Numbered from the stretch's first letter, positions 8,937 through 19,310 are shown. The stretch is 64,000 bases of DNA from Symbiodinium natans (GCA_905221605.1 CAJNDS010002097.1:254001-318000); one strand, 5' to 3'. Notes: generated by a model not told the origin, from the letters alone. Numbers and translations are program-made.

Positions 8937-9523
8937 TCGCGGTTTAAGCCCAGAATTCGTGGTTCAAGGCCCATAATTCGTGGTTTAAGGCCCATAATTC
9001 GTGGTTTAAGGCCGGTCGTTCCTTTCGGCCTTAAACCAAAAATTATGGGTCTTAAACCACGAATTATGGGCCTTAAACCACGAAACGGTTTCGTGGTTTA
9101 AGACCCATCATTCGTGGTTTTAGGCCCATAATTCGTGGTTTAAGGCCCATAATTCGTGGTTTAAGGCCCATAATTCGTGGCTTAAGGCCCTAATTCGCGG
9201 TTTAAGGCCTGCGGTTTAAGGCCCATTATTCGTGGTTTAAGCCCCATAATTCGTGGTTTAAGGCCCATGATTCGTGGTTCAAGGCCCATAATTCGTGGTT
9301 TAAGGCCCATGGTTTCAGGCCCATAATTCGTGGGATAAGGCCCAAAATTCGTGGTTTAAGGCCCAGAATTCGTGCTTTAAGGCCCATAATTCGTGGTTTA
9401 AGGCCCGTGGTTTAAGGCCCATAATTCGTGGTTTAAGGCTCAAAAATCGTGGTTTAAGTCCCGTGGTTTAAGGTCCATAATTCGTTGTTTAAGGCCCGCG
9501 GTTTAAGGCCCAGGCTTCAAGGC
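8937..9523. repeat. 21-bp minisatellite (TTCGTGGTTTAAGGCCCATAA)n-type with internal inversion
   Basis: About 25 imperfect copies of a unit centred on CGTGGTTTAAGGCCCATAAT. Between about 9022 and 9087 the unit is in the opposite orientation (GGGCCTTAAACCACGAA), then it turns back. The result is a large potential hairpin or cruciform flanked by direct repeats. Confidence 0.85.
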
Positions 9524-9675
9524 CGGGGTTTAGGGTGTCAAGGCCTGAAAACCGGGGTTTAGGGTTTCAAGGCCTCAAGGCCGGGGTTTAGGGTTTCAAG
9601 GCCTCAAGGCCGGGGTTTAGGGTTTCAGGGCCTCAAGGCCGGGGTTTAGGGTTTCAAGGCCTCAAGGCCGGGGTG
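9524..9675 (+). repeat. About 29-bp tandem repeat containing one telomeric unit
   Basis: Five or so copies of a unit built from GGCCGGGGTTTAGGGTTTCA plus AGGCCTCAA. It joins the 21-bp satellite to downstream unique DNA and may have grown from a GGCC-rich variant of the telomere-like repeat. Confidence 0.75.
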
Positions 9676-9689
9676 TTGCGTTTCAAGGG

Positions 9690-9860
9690 GGAGGCTAACG
9701 AAGAGATGCAATGGCAAGAATACGAAGTTAATAACATTAGGTGTGTTTGTTGTGTCCGTTCATTTAGGCCTTTGAAACTGAGATGATTGGAGAATACTTG
9801 TATTGTTGTTGTTCTCAATGTTATGGGATTCTCTAGGTGGGTGGGTGTTATATCAGAGCC
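9690..9860 (+). mobile_element. Possible Copia LTR end with primer-binding site relic
   Basis: TATCAGAGCC at 9851-9860 is complementary to the 3' region of initiator tRNA-Met, the usual primer site of Ty1/copia elements (typical TGGTATCAGAGC). The preceding AT-rich 150 bp, unlike the surrounding repeats, would be LTR sequence. No second LTR or pol gene is seen, so this is at most a fragment. Confidence 0.3.
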
Positions 9861-10054
9861 GTAAATATAACTTTACCATGAAACTGCTCGACCCGGAGCT
9901 GCTGAACCCTAAACCCTAAACCCTATGTAAACCCTGAACCCTAACCTTAAACCCTGGGTTCTTTCTCTGCGCTGGCTGGTGAAGTCAGATCTCCTCAACC
10001 TGATCACTTGTGATGCGAGGAAGGTGCAGGGAGACGTCCGTGCCAAAGCCTGCA

Positions 10055-10115
10055 TAGGTTTAGGGTGTAGGGTTTAGGGTTTAGGGTGCAGGGTTTAGGG
10101 TTTAGGGTTTAGGGT
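10055..10115 (+). repeat. TTTAGGG array
   Basis: About eight units with point variants (TGTAGGG, TGCAGGG). Confidence 0.85.
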
Positions 10116-10271
10116 TCCCGAAGCAGAGCTACCCGTTTCAGGGGTTTCCTATAGGGGGTACACCTATCTTGGGATACATCCGCATAAGGCAGGGCTTGTA
10201 GTCTTGTATCCCCAAGCGGCCACCCCGTGCAAACGCTGAGCGATATTCATCAGGAGCCCTTTATACACTCA

Positions 10272-10376
10272 TCATCACAACCTTGAATCCTAAATCCAAA
10301 ATCCTAAATCTTAAACCCTGAATCCTAAACCCTAAATCCTAAACCCTAAATCCTAAACCCTAAACCCAAAACCCTA
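10272..10376 (-). repeat. Degenerate CCCTAAA array
   Basis: About fourteen units, many with CCTAAAT in place of CCCTAAA. Confidence 0.8.
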
Positions 10377-10458
10377 CCTCATATCAATTGGGGTTCATGT
10401 CGATCTTAGGGCCATGGCCCGGGCGCCCTCTGAGACTTGAAGCCATGTGAACCTCAAG

Positions 10459-10527
10459 GGACTAAAGGAGGGGCCCTTATAAGGGACCTTGGGGGTGATT
10501 TGGGGGTGATTTGGGGGTGATTTAGGG
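10459..10527 (+). mobile_element. Family L repeat, copy 1
   Basis: GGACTAAAGGAGGGGCCCTT followed by ATAAGGGACCTT and three GGGGGTGATTT steps. A related copy lies at 54645. It runs straight into a telomeric array. Confidence 0.45.
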
Positions 10528-10590
10528 TTTAGGGTGTAGGGTTTAGAACCCTAAACCCTAAACCCTAAACCCTAAACCGTAAACCCTAAA
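10522..10590. repeat. Head-to-head TTTAGGG/CCCTAAA junction
   Basis: Plus-orientation units change to minus orientation at about 10547 with only a few bases between (TTTAGAACCCTAAA). This is the order expected of two telomere ends fused together. Confidence 0.7.
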
Positions 10591-10807
10591 CAGACCCCAG
10601 CCGGGGCCTGGATAGGCCGTCAGATCCAACTTCCCACCCAGATATCGCGCGTGCAGCCGGGAGAGCGGCAGCCCTGGGCGGGAAAAGTGAACAGGCTTTT
10701 CAGGATTCAGCCCTACATCCCTGAACCCCTGAACCCTAAGCCTCCAACCCCTAAACCCCAAAAAGAAGTGTTCTGTAGTCTTTTGTAAGGATTTCAGGGC
10801 ATCTTTC

Positions 10808-11104
10808 CCTAAAACCCTGCCCCCTAAAACCCTCAACCCTAAAACCCTTTAACCCCTAACACCCTCTGCCACAAAATCCTAAAACCCTAAAAACCTCAAC
10901 ACCCAAAAACCCTGAAACCTTAAAACCCTAAAACCCTAGAACCCTAAACCCTAGAACCCTAAACCCTAAAAACCCTGAACCCTTAAAACCCTATAGCCTA
11001 AATCCGTAAAACCCTACAACCCTACAACCCTACAACCCTAAAACCCTAAACCCTCTAACCCTAAAACCCTAAAACCTCAAAACCCAAGAACCCAAAACCC
11101 TAAG
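10808..11104 (-). repeat. Long degenerate CCCTAAAA-type array
   Basis: About 290 bp of irregular ACCCTAAA/ACCCTAAAA/ACCCTACA units with no coding content. Strong drift suggests it is older than the perfect arrays. Confidence 0.8.
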
Positions 11105-11357
11105 GTTGTAAGGCCCCTATAGTAGCCCTCAACCCTATACCCGAAAAACCTGAACCCCGAAGCCCTGAAGCCAAAACCCTTACAGTAAAGTCCAGAAAGT
11201 TGGAACATGATTTAAGGATGAGTAGAGCTGGGCTTCCCTGTAGTATGCCCTTTGGGGTGTGGGGAAAAGGATGTTCCAACTTTCTCGAGTTTACTGCAAG
11301 GGTTTAGGGTTTTGGGAGGTCTCTGAGTCGACAGTATAAAGGCCCCGGTAGACGGCG

Positions 11358-11380
11358 CCCCCCCCCCCCCCCCCCCCCCC
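11358..11380. repeat. Poly-C tract, 23 bases
   Basis: Uninterrupted C run in a unique spacer; its length may be unreliable in an assembly. Confidence 0.8.
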
Positions 11381-11429
11381 TGGACCCGGAAGCCTATCAA
11401 CCGAATATAGGGGCCTGAAGACTTAGAAT

Positions 11430-11517
11430 AGGGTTTAGGGTTTAGGGTTTAGGGTTTAGGGTTTAGGGTTTAGGGTTTAGGGTTTAGGGTTTAGGGTTCA
11501 GGGTCTAGAGTTTAGGG
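11430..11517 (+). repeat. TTTAGGG array
   Basis: About eleven near-perfect units ending in TTCAGGG and TCTAGAG variants. Confidence 0.9.
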
Positions 11518-11748
11518 CTACTATAGGAGCCTGAGCAGCTAGAATGGGGTTTTGGGGGGGGGGGGGATATTGTAGCATACTTATACAGGGACCCTAAGGG
11601 AATACTACTAGTAATTGTTCCGACTGCTGCACCTTCTAGGCCTAAAAAGTCCAAAAGCCGATGCTCATCCACAGCACCCCATCGGCTTTGGGGTTCGAGG
11701 GTTTGAGGGTTTGAGGGCTTTAGGGTTTTCAAGTTTCGAGTTTTACGG

Positions 11749-11910
11749 TTTCAGGGTTTGAGGGTCTTTAGGGTTGAGGGTTTTAGGGTTTTAGGGTTTT
11801 AGGGTTTTAGGGTTTTAGGGTTTTAGGGTTTTAGGGTTTTAGGGTTTTAGGGTTTTAGGGTTTTAGGGTTTTAGGATTTTAGGGTTTTAGGGTTTCAGGG
11901 TTAGCTTAGG
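11749..11910 (+). repeat. TTTTAGGG variant array
   Basis: About fifteen nearly identical 8-bp units, one T longer than the bulk unit. The block is homogeneous while its neighbours are 7-bp arrays, showing local expansion of a single variant. Confidence 0.85.
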
Positions 11911-11953
11911 GTCTAGAGTGTAGGGTACCCTACACCCGAAGAACCGAAACCCT

Positions 11954-12159
11954 AAACCGAGCCAAACCCTAAACCCTAAACCCTAAACCCTAAACCCTAA
12001 ACCCTAAACCCTATAACCCTAAACCCTAAACCCTAAACCGAGCCAGGCGACCGACGCCATAGCCTGACAAGGGTGTCGCTGAGGTGCTCTTCGCGTGTGT
12101 GGTGTGCGCCTCATGCCAGGGGCAGAGAGTTTGGCGGTTTAGGGTTTAGGGTTTAGGGT
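11954..12159. other. Telomere-flanked core module 1
   Basis: Left CCCTAAA array (11954-12039), unique core of about 98 bp rich in GC, right TTTAGGG units (12138-12159). The string AAACCGAGCCA occurs both inside the left array and at the core edge. Confidence 0.7.
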
Positions 12160-12417
12160 GGTTTAAACCCGAAACCCTGAAGCCCTGAAAGGGTGAGGAA
12201 TTTTAGGGTCTAGTGAGTCTAGTGCTTAGGGTTCCGAAGCCCTGAAAAACTGAACGCCCGGAGCGCTCGAGCCTGGGGAAGGTAAAGGCTAAAGACCAAG
12301 GTCCACAAAAAGACCCGAAAGCCCAAACCCAAAGCGTTAAACCTTTCAAGTTGTCAAGCATTTCTCAGGGTAGAATGCCCTGCCTCGCGCGCTGCGGCTC
12401 CGTAAAGGTAGGACCTT

Positions 12418-12444
12418 GCTCTCTCTCTCTCTCTCTCTCTCTCT
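12418..12444 (+). repeat. CT microsatellite
   Basis: About thirteen CT steps directly abutting a CCCTAAA array. Confidence 0.85.
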
Positions 12445-12652
12445 CCCTAAACCCTAAACCCTAAACCCTAAACCCTAAACCCTAAACCCTAAACCCCAAA
12501 CCGTACTAATCCCTGTCTTTCTCATTGACCCCAGACTTCTCTCACTCCAACTCTTGGACTCCCTTACGTTTCGGGTTTAGGGTTTAGGGTTGAGGGTTTA
12601 GGGTTTAGGGTTTAGGGTTTAGGGTTTAGGGTTTAGGGTTTAGGGTTTAGGG
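12445..12652. other. Telomere-flanked core module 2
   Basis: CCCTAAA array to about 12502, core of about 70 bp, TTTAGGG array 12573-12652. The core contains TACTAAT followed by a pyrimidine run and CCCCAG, which resembles a branch point plus intron 3' end. Confidence 0.7.
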
Positions 12653-13277
12653 TCTTTTGTTGGCACCTAGCGTCGACCAAGTCTTTGTAGGCCTCCTTAG
12701 CAAGTCTCAAACCTAGGCAGCTAACTTCCGAGGCCTAGGTGATCCAACCCTAAACCGGTGAAGCCTAAAAGAAGAGAGACAGCCCTTCAAAATATTTCAT
12801 GGTGTTACTTGGGCTTTAGGGTTTAGGGTCTAGGGTTCTGTATCCCAAACCCCCCTCGCCCCAACCGAAATCTCAAGCAGCCTGCTCCCCTTAACCTTAC
12901 ACCCTCACGAACTTCTTTTTTGAAGTCGTCTTCCACACCATTGGTTTCCCTGAGTTCCATCTCCCTTGCCTAGACCTGAGGGCCCGAAACCCATTCAGAA
13001 CATCCCCGCCACAAAAACCTAAATGCGAAGCCCTGAACCCAACCCTCAGCCATCTCAACCTTTGAACTTTACGCCCTGAAGCCTCGAAGCCCTCTCAACC
13101 CAGTTCATCCGCCTAAGGCCTTGGCTTCAAAACCCTCCAAACCTCTAAACCCCCATGCCCCTATAGATCCCAAACCTAAACCCCAAATCCGGAAACCCTA
13201 AAGTCCCGAACTCCCTAACCCTCAACAAATCCCTAAAGCCAAAAGACCCCTCCACCCGCCCAATAAAAAAAACAAAC

Positions 13278-13318
<41 letters not shown>

Positions 13319-13469
13319 AATAGTAATAACCATAATAAAAACAATCATAACAACAATAAACCCGAAATCCTTTCAGCTAAATATCCCGCAGGATCTTGCC
13401 GAATCTCAGCCTCACCCAACTCGCCCTTCGGACCCCCCGGAGATGTCCACTGAAGCTTTGTGCAGCTTC
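12653..13469. other. Unique spacer with degenerate minus-strand units and a TAA microsatellite
   Basis: No gene supported. It contains irregular CCCTGAA/CCCTAAA words, and (TAA)n at about 13279-13314. Confidence 0.5.
13279..13314 (+). repeat. TAA microsatellite
   Basis: About twelve TAA/AAT steps, flanked by looser AT-rich sequence. Confidence 0.85.
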
Positions 13470-13695
13470 TTGGCAGCCCAGTAACGGTTTAGGGTTTAGG
13501 GTTTAGGGTTTAGGGTTTAGGGTTTAGGGTTTAGGGTTTAGGGTTTAGGGTTTAGGGTTTAGGGTTTAGGGTTTAGGGTTTAGGGTTTAGGGTTTGGGGC
13601 ACTCTTTTGGGAGTTAGTTACATTATAAGGGTACACATAACAAACAAAAACCAAAAAAACAAAAAAAGGGCAAAGGGCACCACTGTGCTACCAAG
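13470..13695 (+). mobile_element. Family C element copy 1, split by a telomeric array
   Basis: Left end TTGGCAGCCCAGTAACGG, then about fifteen perfect TTTAGGG units (13487-13596), then the rest of the element ending in CACTGTGCTACCAAG. Uninterrupted copies at 23109 and 34979 read CAGTAA or CAGCAA followed by CATA, so the array replaces or follows this point. Confidence 0.7.
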
Positions 13696-14075
13696 GCTTC
13701 AGAGCTTGGTCGGCTTAGGGTTCACAAAGGCCACAAGAGCTTTGGGCTTAGGGTTACGAAGCCCCCCACCCCCCCCCCCCCCCCGAAAAAGAGATTAGGG
13801 CTTAGGGTTCGCAAGCCCTATTAAAGCTTTGGGGCGCAGGGTGTTGAAATTTAGGGGGTTTACGTCTGAGATTGAAACCCCTAAACCCTAAACCCTAACT
13901 ACTACACCTTCATCCCACAAGCTCCCCAAGTTTTCCAGCAAGCTGCCAAATTCGGTCGCCCACATCGGAGGGTATGCCGCCGGCGCGGTCGCTGACGCGG
14001 ATCATCACGTGCGCTTCATCACGGCCTCACAGAGCTTCGAGCTTTCGGAGCTTACGGAAGGTTGACCCTAAACTT

Positions 14076-14164
14076 TGCCCTAAACCCTAAACCCTAAACC
14101 CTAAACCCTAAATCCTAAACCCTAAACCCTAAACCCTAAACCCTAAACCCTAAACCCTAAACCC
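14076..14164 (-). repeat. CCCTAAA array
   Basis: About twelve near-perfect units, one CCTAAAT variant. Confidence 0.9.
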
Positions 14165-14217
14165 GCACCCATAGAGCACTTGGGGCGGCGGGGCCTTAGG
14201 GTTACAGACATGTTGGT

Positions 14218-14318
14218 CTAGTTGTCCAGTAACCTGCGGGAATTAAAGGATAATCTTTGGAATTAGAAGGGGATTATACTACCCCAAAAAGATCGAAGGC
14301 TACCTACTTTACTACTAG
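14218..14318 (+). mobile_element. Family D element copy 2
   Basis: CTAGTTGTCCAGTAACC at the left and TACCTACTTTACTACTA at the right, with a diverged middle. Confidence 0.6.
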
Positions 14319-14436
14319 GTTGGTAAGCCTTTACCATAGGCTTCCGAGAGCTTTCCACAGCGCGAACTCAGCCCCCTGCAGATGAGCACGTGGATGGGCC
14401 GGTCCTCGCCATGTAATGTCGTATGAGCTAGGGCTG

Positions 14437-14519
14437 CAGGGTTTAGGGTTGAGGGTTTAGGGTTTAGGGTTTAGGGATCAGGGTTTAGGGTTTAGGGTTT
14501 GGGGCTTAGGGTTTAGGGC
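14437..14519 (+). repeat. Degenerate TTTAGGG array
   Basis: Mixed TTTAGGG, TTGAGGG, ATCAGGG and TTGGGGC units. Confidence 0.75.
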
Positions 14520-14598
14520 GGTTGAGGGATCAGGGTGCTTGGGCCCTCCAGTGCCGCAGACTTCTTCTTCACAGGTTGCAGCCCCACCATGCCCGGAT

Positions 14599-14705
14599 TG
14601 GGGTTTAGGGTTTAGGGTTTAGGGTTTAGGGTTTAGGGTTTAGGGTTTAGGGTTTAGGGTTTAGGGTTTAGGGTTTAGGGTTTAGGGTTTAGGGTTTAGG
14701 GTTTG
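14599..14705 (+). repeat. TTTAGGG array
   Basis: About fifteen perfect units directly adjoining a family H element. Confidence 0.9.
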
Positions 14706-14812
14706 GGTATTTCCCAAAACAGGGGTACCCCCTTTCTAACCCAAATAGAATAGAATCCCCTTGAAGGGACCCCCAAAAAAGGTACCCCCCATTTCCGGGA
14801 ACCCCCCATTTA
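14706..14812 (+). mobile_element. Family H element copy 1
   Basis: Imperfect terminal repeats TATTTCCCAAAACAGGGGTA and the facing TACCCCCCATTTCCGGGAA, with GAAGGGACCCCC inside. Relatives lie at 32812, 47691 and 62570. Confidence 0.55.
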
Positions 14813-16122
14813 TGTTGCTCTTCCGACAAGCCTCATACTCCAGCTCAGCACACCGTGAGGGTAGCCAGTCTTCGCCAGCGCAAACGAGATCGCGTTGCGG
14901 CGACACAGCCCTCTATTGATTGCCCAACCGAGGCATAGTTGCAGTTCATCCGGGTCGAGGATTCAAGAAGTAGGATATGGGATTAGGGTGTAGGGTGTAG
15001 GGTTTAGGGTTTAGGGTTTAGGGTTTAGAGATCGGGAAGACAGGAAGTCGGAAGGGCATTAGTTACCTTAGATTTTCATAAGCTTCGCTGCTTGCTGCCA
15101 CCCTAAACTTGCAACCCGACGGAACAACATGCCCATGGACCTTCAACTAATAAGGAAACCCTAAACCCTCAACCCTAAACCCTAAACCCCAAATTAGCCC
15201 TGGACCACTAGAGCCCTGAGCCCTGGACCCTTAAAACCCTGAAGATCCTAAAAAGCCCTACGCCCCTGAATACCCAAAAGCCCGAAGTATGGGCTCCGGA
15301 TTGTCGGGGTTTAGGGTTACGGTTTCAGGGTTGTTGGTTTGGTGCTGGGGCAGGGGGCCCTTCAATTCAATGTCGGGCTGGGTTAAGGCTGCAGGGTTCC
15401 AGGCTTAAAGGCCCAGTATAACTCCATCCACCTGCTGTTAAGTAATAATCTTCACCTGGTGACTGAATCAGCCAGAAAGCTGTATATGGGTGCTTCCAGA
15501 ACAAAGAAAACAAACTATAATCCTTCCTATGCGAGACCCTAAATACTAATGTTCGGAAGCTCCCCCGAAACAATGGTTCGGGGTAAGGGTCTGTAAAGCC
15601 TTCTGGCGCAGAAGTGGGCGGACAGGCAATCTGGTTACCCTAAACCCGAAATCCCATGCACACACATAGGCCCTGGAAGTCTCTAGACAGGACTCACAGT
15701 CGCAAACGCAAAGCCAGCCTGTCTACGCCTTGAGGGTTGGGGTGCAGAGTCTAAGCCCTAAGCCCTAAACCCTATCTTCGGACCCATGGATCCAAAACTA
15801 CTGCTACCAACATCCGAGTTGGGGGGGGGGGGGGGGGGGGGGGGGGTTGCTTGAAAGTAGGCCATGGCTTCGGGGTTTCGTGTCCTAGGCCCTGAACCCC
15901 GGAGTGGGTAGGGTTTAGGGTTAGGGTTTGGGGTTTAGGGTTTAGGGTTTAGGGTATAGTTTAGGGTTTAGGGTTTAGGGTTCATTTTCTTTACCCTGGG
16001 TCCTGGATTTCATCTGGCCCGTATCTCGTCAGCGTTGCCTGGCAAGGTAGTAAGCTCTGCAGAACTACGACTCCTTAGGGCTCGCCCTAAGCCCTAACCA
16101 GATCGTAACCCCAAACCCTGAA
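14813..16122. other. Spacer, no gene supported
   Basis: Unique segments of about 100-200 bp alternate with short TTTAGGG or CCCTAAA clusters (for example 15000-15030, 15160-15190, 15908-15985). Confidence 0.5.
15821..15846. repeat. Poly-G tract, 26 bases
   Basis: Uninterrupted G run in a unique spacer. Confidence 0.8.
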
Positions 16123-16224
16123 CTTAGTTGCGGAGTTCATAAGCCCCAAAAAAGTGTACACTTTCATTTCTATAGGGGACTGTGGTTTCCCAAAAATGTA
16201 AAGTGTACTCATTCAGCTACTAAG
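16123..16224 (+). mobile_element. Family E element copy 1, complete
   Basis: Ends CTTAGTTGCGGAGTTCAT and CATTCAGCTACTAAG pair, as do inner arms AAGTGTACACTTTC and TGTAAAGTGTACTC. About 102 bp. Confidence 0.65.
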
Positions 16225-16838
16225 TAAACCCCAAAACAAAAAAACAACCCGGGGTTTGGGGTTGAGGGCTTTGGAAGTCGAGGGCGCCATGGTGCTGGTA
16301 GCTGAGGCGATGGATATTCATGGCTCGGTTTAGGCTTCAGGGGTTCTGAAACTCCCCCCGGCAACAAACAAAAACAAACATCGGTCAGCATCCTCGAAAA
16401 CAACCCCCCCCCCCCCCCCCTCTACCCCCTCGCCCTACGGTCCCAAACCCCCCACCCCCACCCCACCCCTCCCGCGATTACTTTAAGGAGGAGGCAAAGC
16501 CCAAATCCCTCAACCCAAAACCCAAAACCCGAGTTTGAAGGCTGTAGTGAAACCATGAGAGCGCGAAGCTCCGAGCCTAGAGTCCATGTCCAAGTCAGCT
16601 GCGGTTTCACGTGTAGGCTTTGCAGAGCTTAGGGGGCTAAAGGGTAAGGGCTAGGGTTTAGGGTTTAGTGCTTAGGGTTTAGGGTTGAGGGCTTGGGGGG
16701 GAGGGGGGGGGGCTAAAGGCCCGAGCCCTAAACTACACTCCTAGGCAAGTCCTAAGTAGGAAGTAGGAGATTCAACAGGGGAGCCAGAGAGCTGATCCTA
16801 CAACCAAGCGAAGATGGGCAATTACGAATGGGAGCGAA

Positions 16839-16887
16839 ACCCTAAACCCTAAACCCTAAACCCTAAACCCTAAACCCCAAACCCTAG
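16839..16887 (-). repeat. CCCTAAA array
   Basis: Six to seven units. Confidence 0.85.
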
Positions 16888-17022
16888 AAACCTAAGGGCG
16901 TTTTCAACGACCCGAAGAGCTTCCGGGTTCGGGATTAGGGCAATTTAAAGTTGAAAGCTGCAAGGTGGCTTCTGCTACTGAGTTTTAAGGGCGTAGGATG
17001 GCTCATAAAGCACGATCATAGC

Positions 17023-17140
17023 CTTAGTTGCTGAGTTCATATAAGCCCCCCCCCCCCCCCCCCCCAAAAAAAAAAAAAAAGGTGTACACTTTCGGTTTTA
17101 TAGGGGATTCTAGTATCCCAAGAAGTGTAGAGTGTGCTCA
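17023..17140 (+). mobile_element. Family E element copy 2, right end replaced by CCCTAAA
   Basis: Same left end and GGTGTACACTTTC arm as the copy at 16123, but the right terminal repeat is missing after GTGTGCTCA and the module 3 telomeric array begins there. A C run and an A run (17046-17080) have expanded inside. Confidence 0.65.
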
Positions 17141-17321
17141 CCCTAAACCCTAAACCCTAAGCCCTAAACCCTAAACCCTGAACCCTAAACCCTAAACCCT
17201 AAACTAGGATAATAGCTGTAGGGCCAACTATCGGCTTTCAGGGGTGGTAGAGTATCAGGGTTGGACCTCTTGGCGGGGTTCTTGATACGAGCGTTTGGGG
17301 TTTAGGGTTTAGGGTTTAGGG
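17141..17321. other. Telomere-flanked core module 3
   Basis: CCCTAAA array to 17204, core about 91 bp, TTTAGGG units 17295-17321. Confidence 0.7.
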
Positions 17322-17499
17322 AAAAGGCACCCCTGAAAGGGCAGCCCTACTCACGAACACATGCATCGCCTTGAAACTGTTCTTGAGCAGCTCCACCATG
17401 ATGTATCGCAGGAAGCAAGGGATGTAGCCTGATCTTGGTTAAACCCGAAACCCTGAACCCTAAAACCCTGCCAAGGTACAATGCTTTTTAGGGGACACT

Positions 17500-17605
17500 A
17501 TGGGTAGTTCTCTAAATGAGGATCCCTTTCTGGGCCCCTATAGTGTTCGGCACCTTCGAAACAAAAAGGACCTGTAAAAGGCACCCTGATTTAGAGAACT
17601 ACCCT
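17500..17605 (+). mobile_element. Family I element copy 1
   Basis: Terminal repeats GGGTAGTTCTCTAAAT and ATTTAGAGAACTACCC are near-perfect. About 106 bp. Confidence 0.7.
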
Positions 17606-17613
17606 TGTCATAC

Positions 17614-17845
17614 CCCTAAACCCTAAACCCTGAACCCTAAACCCTAAACCCTACAGATTCTCTAAGGGACTACTTCTAGCAGCCAAGCAGCTAAAGTAGC
17701 ACGGAGAGTCGCTGTGGCAGGCGCCGGTTCCCGCCTTCGCATGTTGAGCAGAATGCTGGGGTTTAGGGTTTAGGGTTTAGGGTTTAGGGTTTAGGGTTTA
17801 GGGTTTAGGGTTTAGGGTTTAGGGTTTAGGGTTTAGGGTTTAGGT
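17614..17845. other. Telomere-flanked core module 4
   Basis: CCCTAAA array 17614-17653, core about 106 bp, twelve TTTAGGG units to 17845. Confidence 0.7.
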
Positions 17846-17962
17846 TCTTGCGACCCTTCCTCTCACTACACACATACACCTTCTCAAGTCTCACCAAGGC
17901 CCCGGAAGCCCGAAGCCCTGAATGAGCCCGGAGCCGGTCCACAGTTTACGATCTGATGTTTG

Positions 17963-18043
17963 GGGTTTAGGGTTTAGGGTTTAGGGTTTAGGGTTTAGGG
18001 TTTAGGATTTAGGATGTAGGGTGTAGGGTTTAGGGTTGAGGGC
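17963..18043 (+). repeat. TTTAGGG array with shared left junction
   Basis: Preceded by GTTTACGATCTGATGTTTGG, a string found again before an array at 56490. Confidence 0.85.
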
Positions 18044-18171
18044 TTTTGCGGTTTCACGTGTTCCTCACTGCTTGTGCACGCTCGTTACCCTTGCTCATGA
18101 CATCTTGCTTCAGCCGGATCACTCGAAACTGAAGGCCGCGGTGTGTTGGTACTGGTTAGACAAGGTACTCC

Positions 18172-18398
18172 AAACCCTAAACCCTAAACCCTAAACCCTA
18201 AACCCTAAAACCTAAAACCTAAACCCTAAACCCTAAACCCTAAACCCTAAACCCTAAACCCTAAACCCCGCAATCCTGATAATCCTTAAACCCTCTGGGA
18301 GCCCGTATCTGCCCTAACCTCCGAAGATCACGAAACACGGGTTCAGGGTGCAAGGGCTTTCGGGATAGGGGTTTAGGGTTTAGGGTTTAGGGTTTTAG
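18172..18398. other. Telomere-flanked core module 5
   Basis: CCCTAAA array 18172-18268, core about 100 bp, TTTAGGG units from 18369. Confidence 0.7.
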
Positions 18399-18399
18399 G

Positions 18400-19132
18400 T
18401 TTGGGGGTTTTGGGGTTTAGGGGCTAGGGCTTAGGGTTTAGGGTTCGGGGTTAGGGTTTAGGGTTTAGGGTTTCGGGTTTAGGGTGTCCAGTACGGTAAA
18501 CCCTAAACCCCTCGTCGAGCCTCGTAGTTGTCATAGACGACGACTGGTTGTTGCCCAGTGTGCAGCTGACCTCACCGACTAGCGGACTAGCGTTTCGAGG
18601 TTAGAGTTGAGGGTTTTCAGGCCTAGCATTTCAAGGAATCTATTTTGTTTGGGGGTTTGGGGGGCAAACGCTACAACCCTAAACCCATAAGCCCTAATAG
18701 CTCTAAACAACCCTATAAACCGCAAGCACCAAACCCTTGACATCTAGGGATCTTACGGTTTTCGGGTCCTATGTAGAGAATCCAGGGCGCCCGACCCGCC
18801 TGAATTCAAGAAGACACCTCACTTGCTTTTAGGATCCCTTCCAAGATATTGGGAGTACGTTGTTCTTTTTAGGTGCGTGGGGGAGAACCAGATGGTGGTG
18901 AAAAAAAAGGATATTTAGGATTAAGGGTTTAGAGAAGGGGAAGGGCACTCTTTTGGGGTTAAAACTCTGGCCATAACAGGCTGCTAACACAATGCTCGAG
19001 GGTGCTTATAGCCCTGCTTTTTGACTATCCATATAAACCGCAAGCCCTACTTCCTTCAAGAGATTAGGTTCTCAACCAGGGTTTCAGGAAAGGAAAATGT
19101 GAAATGTCCCGTAAGGGCCTAGTTTTCGCAAA
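18400..19132. other. Spacer, no gene supported
   Basis: Degenerate TTTAGGG units to about 18485, then mostly unique sequence with low repeat content. Confidence 0.45.
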
Positions 19133-19205
19133 ACTAGCCTAGGAATATAAACAGGGCGGCCCTTACCCTAAAAAATGCACATAAGGGCCTACTCTGAGGT
19201 CCTAG
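19133..19205 (+). mobile_element. Family B element, short copy
   Basis: CTAGCCTAGGAATATAAACA at the left and ATAAGGGCCTACTCTGAGGT then CCTAG at the right. Shorter than the 100-114 bp copies at 24634, 46377 and 48403. Confidence 0.5.
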
Positions 19206-19229
19206 GATCGGTTTGAAGCTTGGAGTTTG

Positions 19230-19310
19230 GGGTTCCAATGTAGTTCCTTTTCAGGGATTCCGGTATGCTACCCCAACAAAAAGGTACTACATAGGAGCCT
19301 TTGGGTAGGG
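19230..19310 (+). mobile_element. Family N repeat copy 1
   Basis: AAAAAGGTACTACATAGGAG then CCTTTGGGTAG; the reverse complement occurs at about 36345-36395 (CTACCCAAAGGCTCCTGTGT). A facing arm, TGTAGTTCCTTTTCAGGG, lies at the left. Confidence 0.45.

Noticed and set aside
8937-9675. Regularly spaced repeats suggesting a CRISPR array
   Set aside because: Units are adjacent without unique spacers, in a eukaryotic genome; they are minisatellites.
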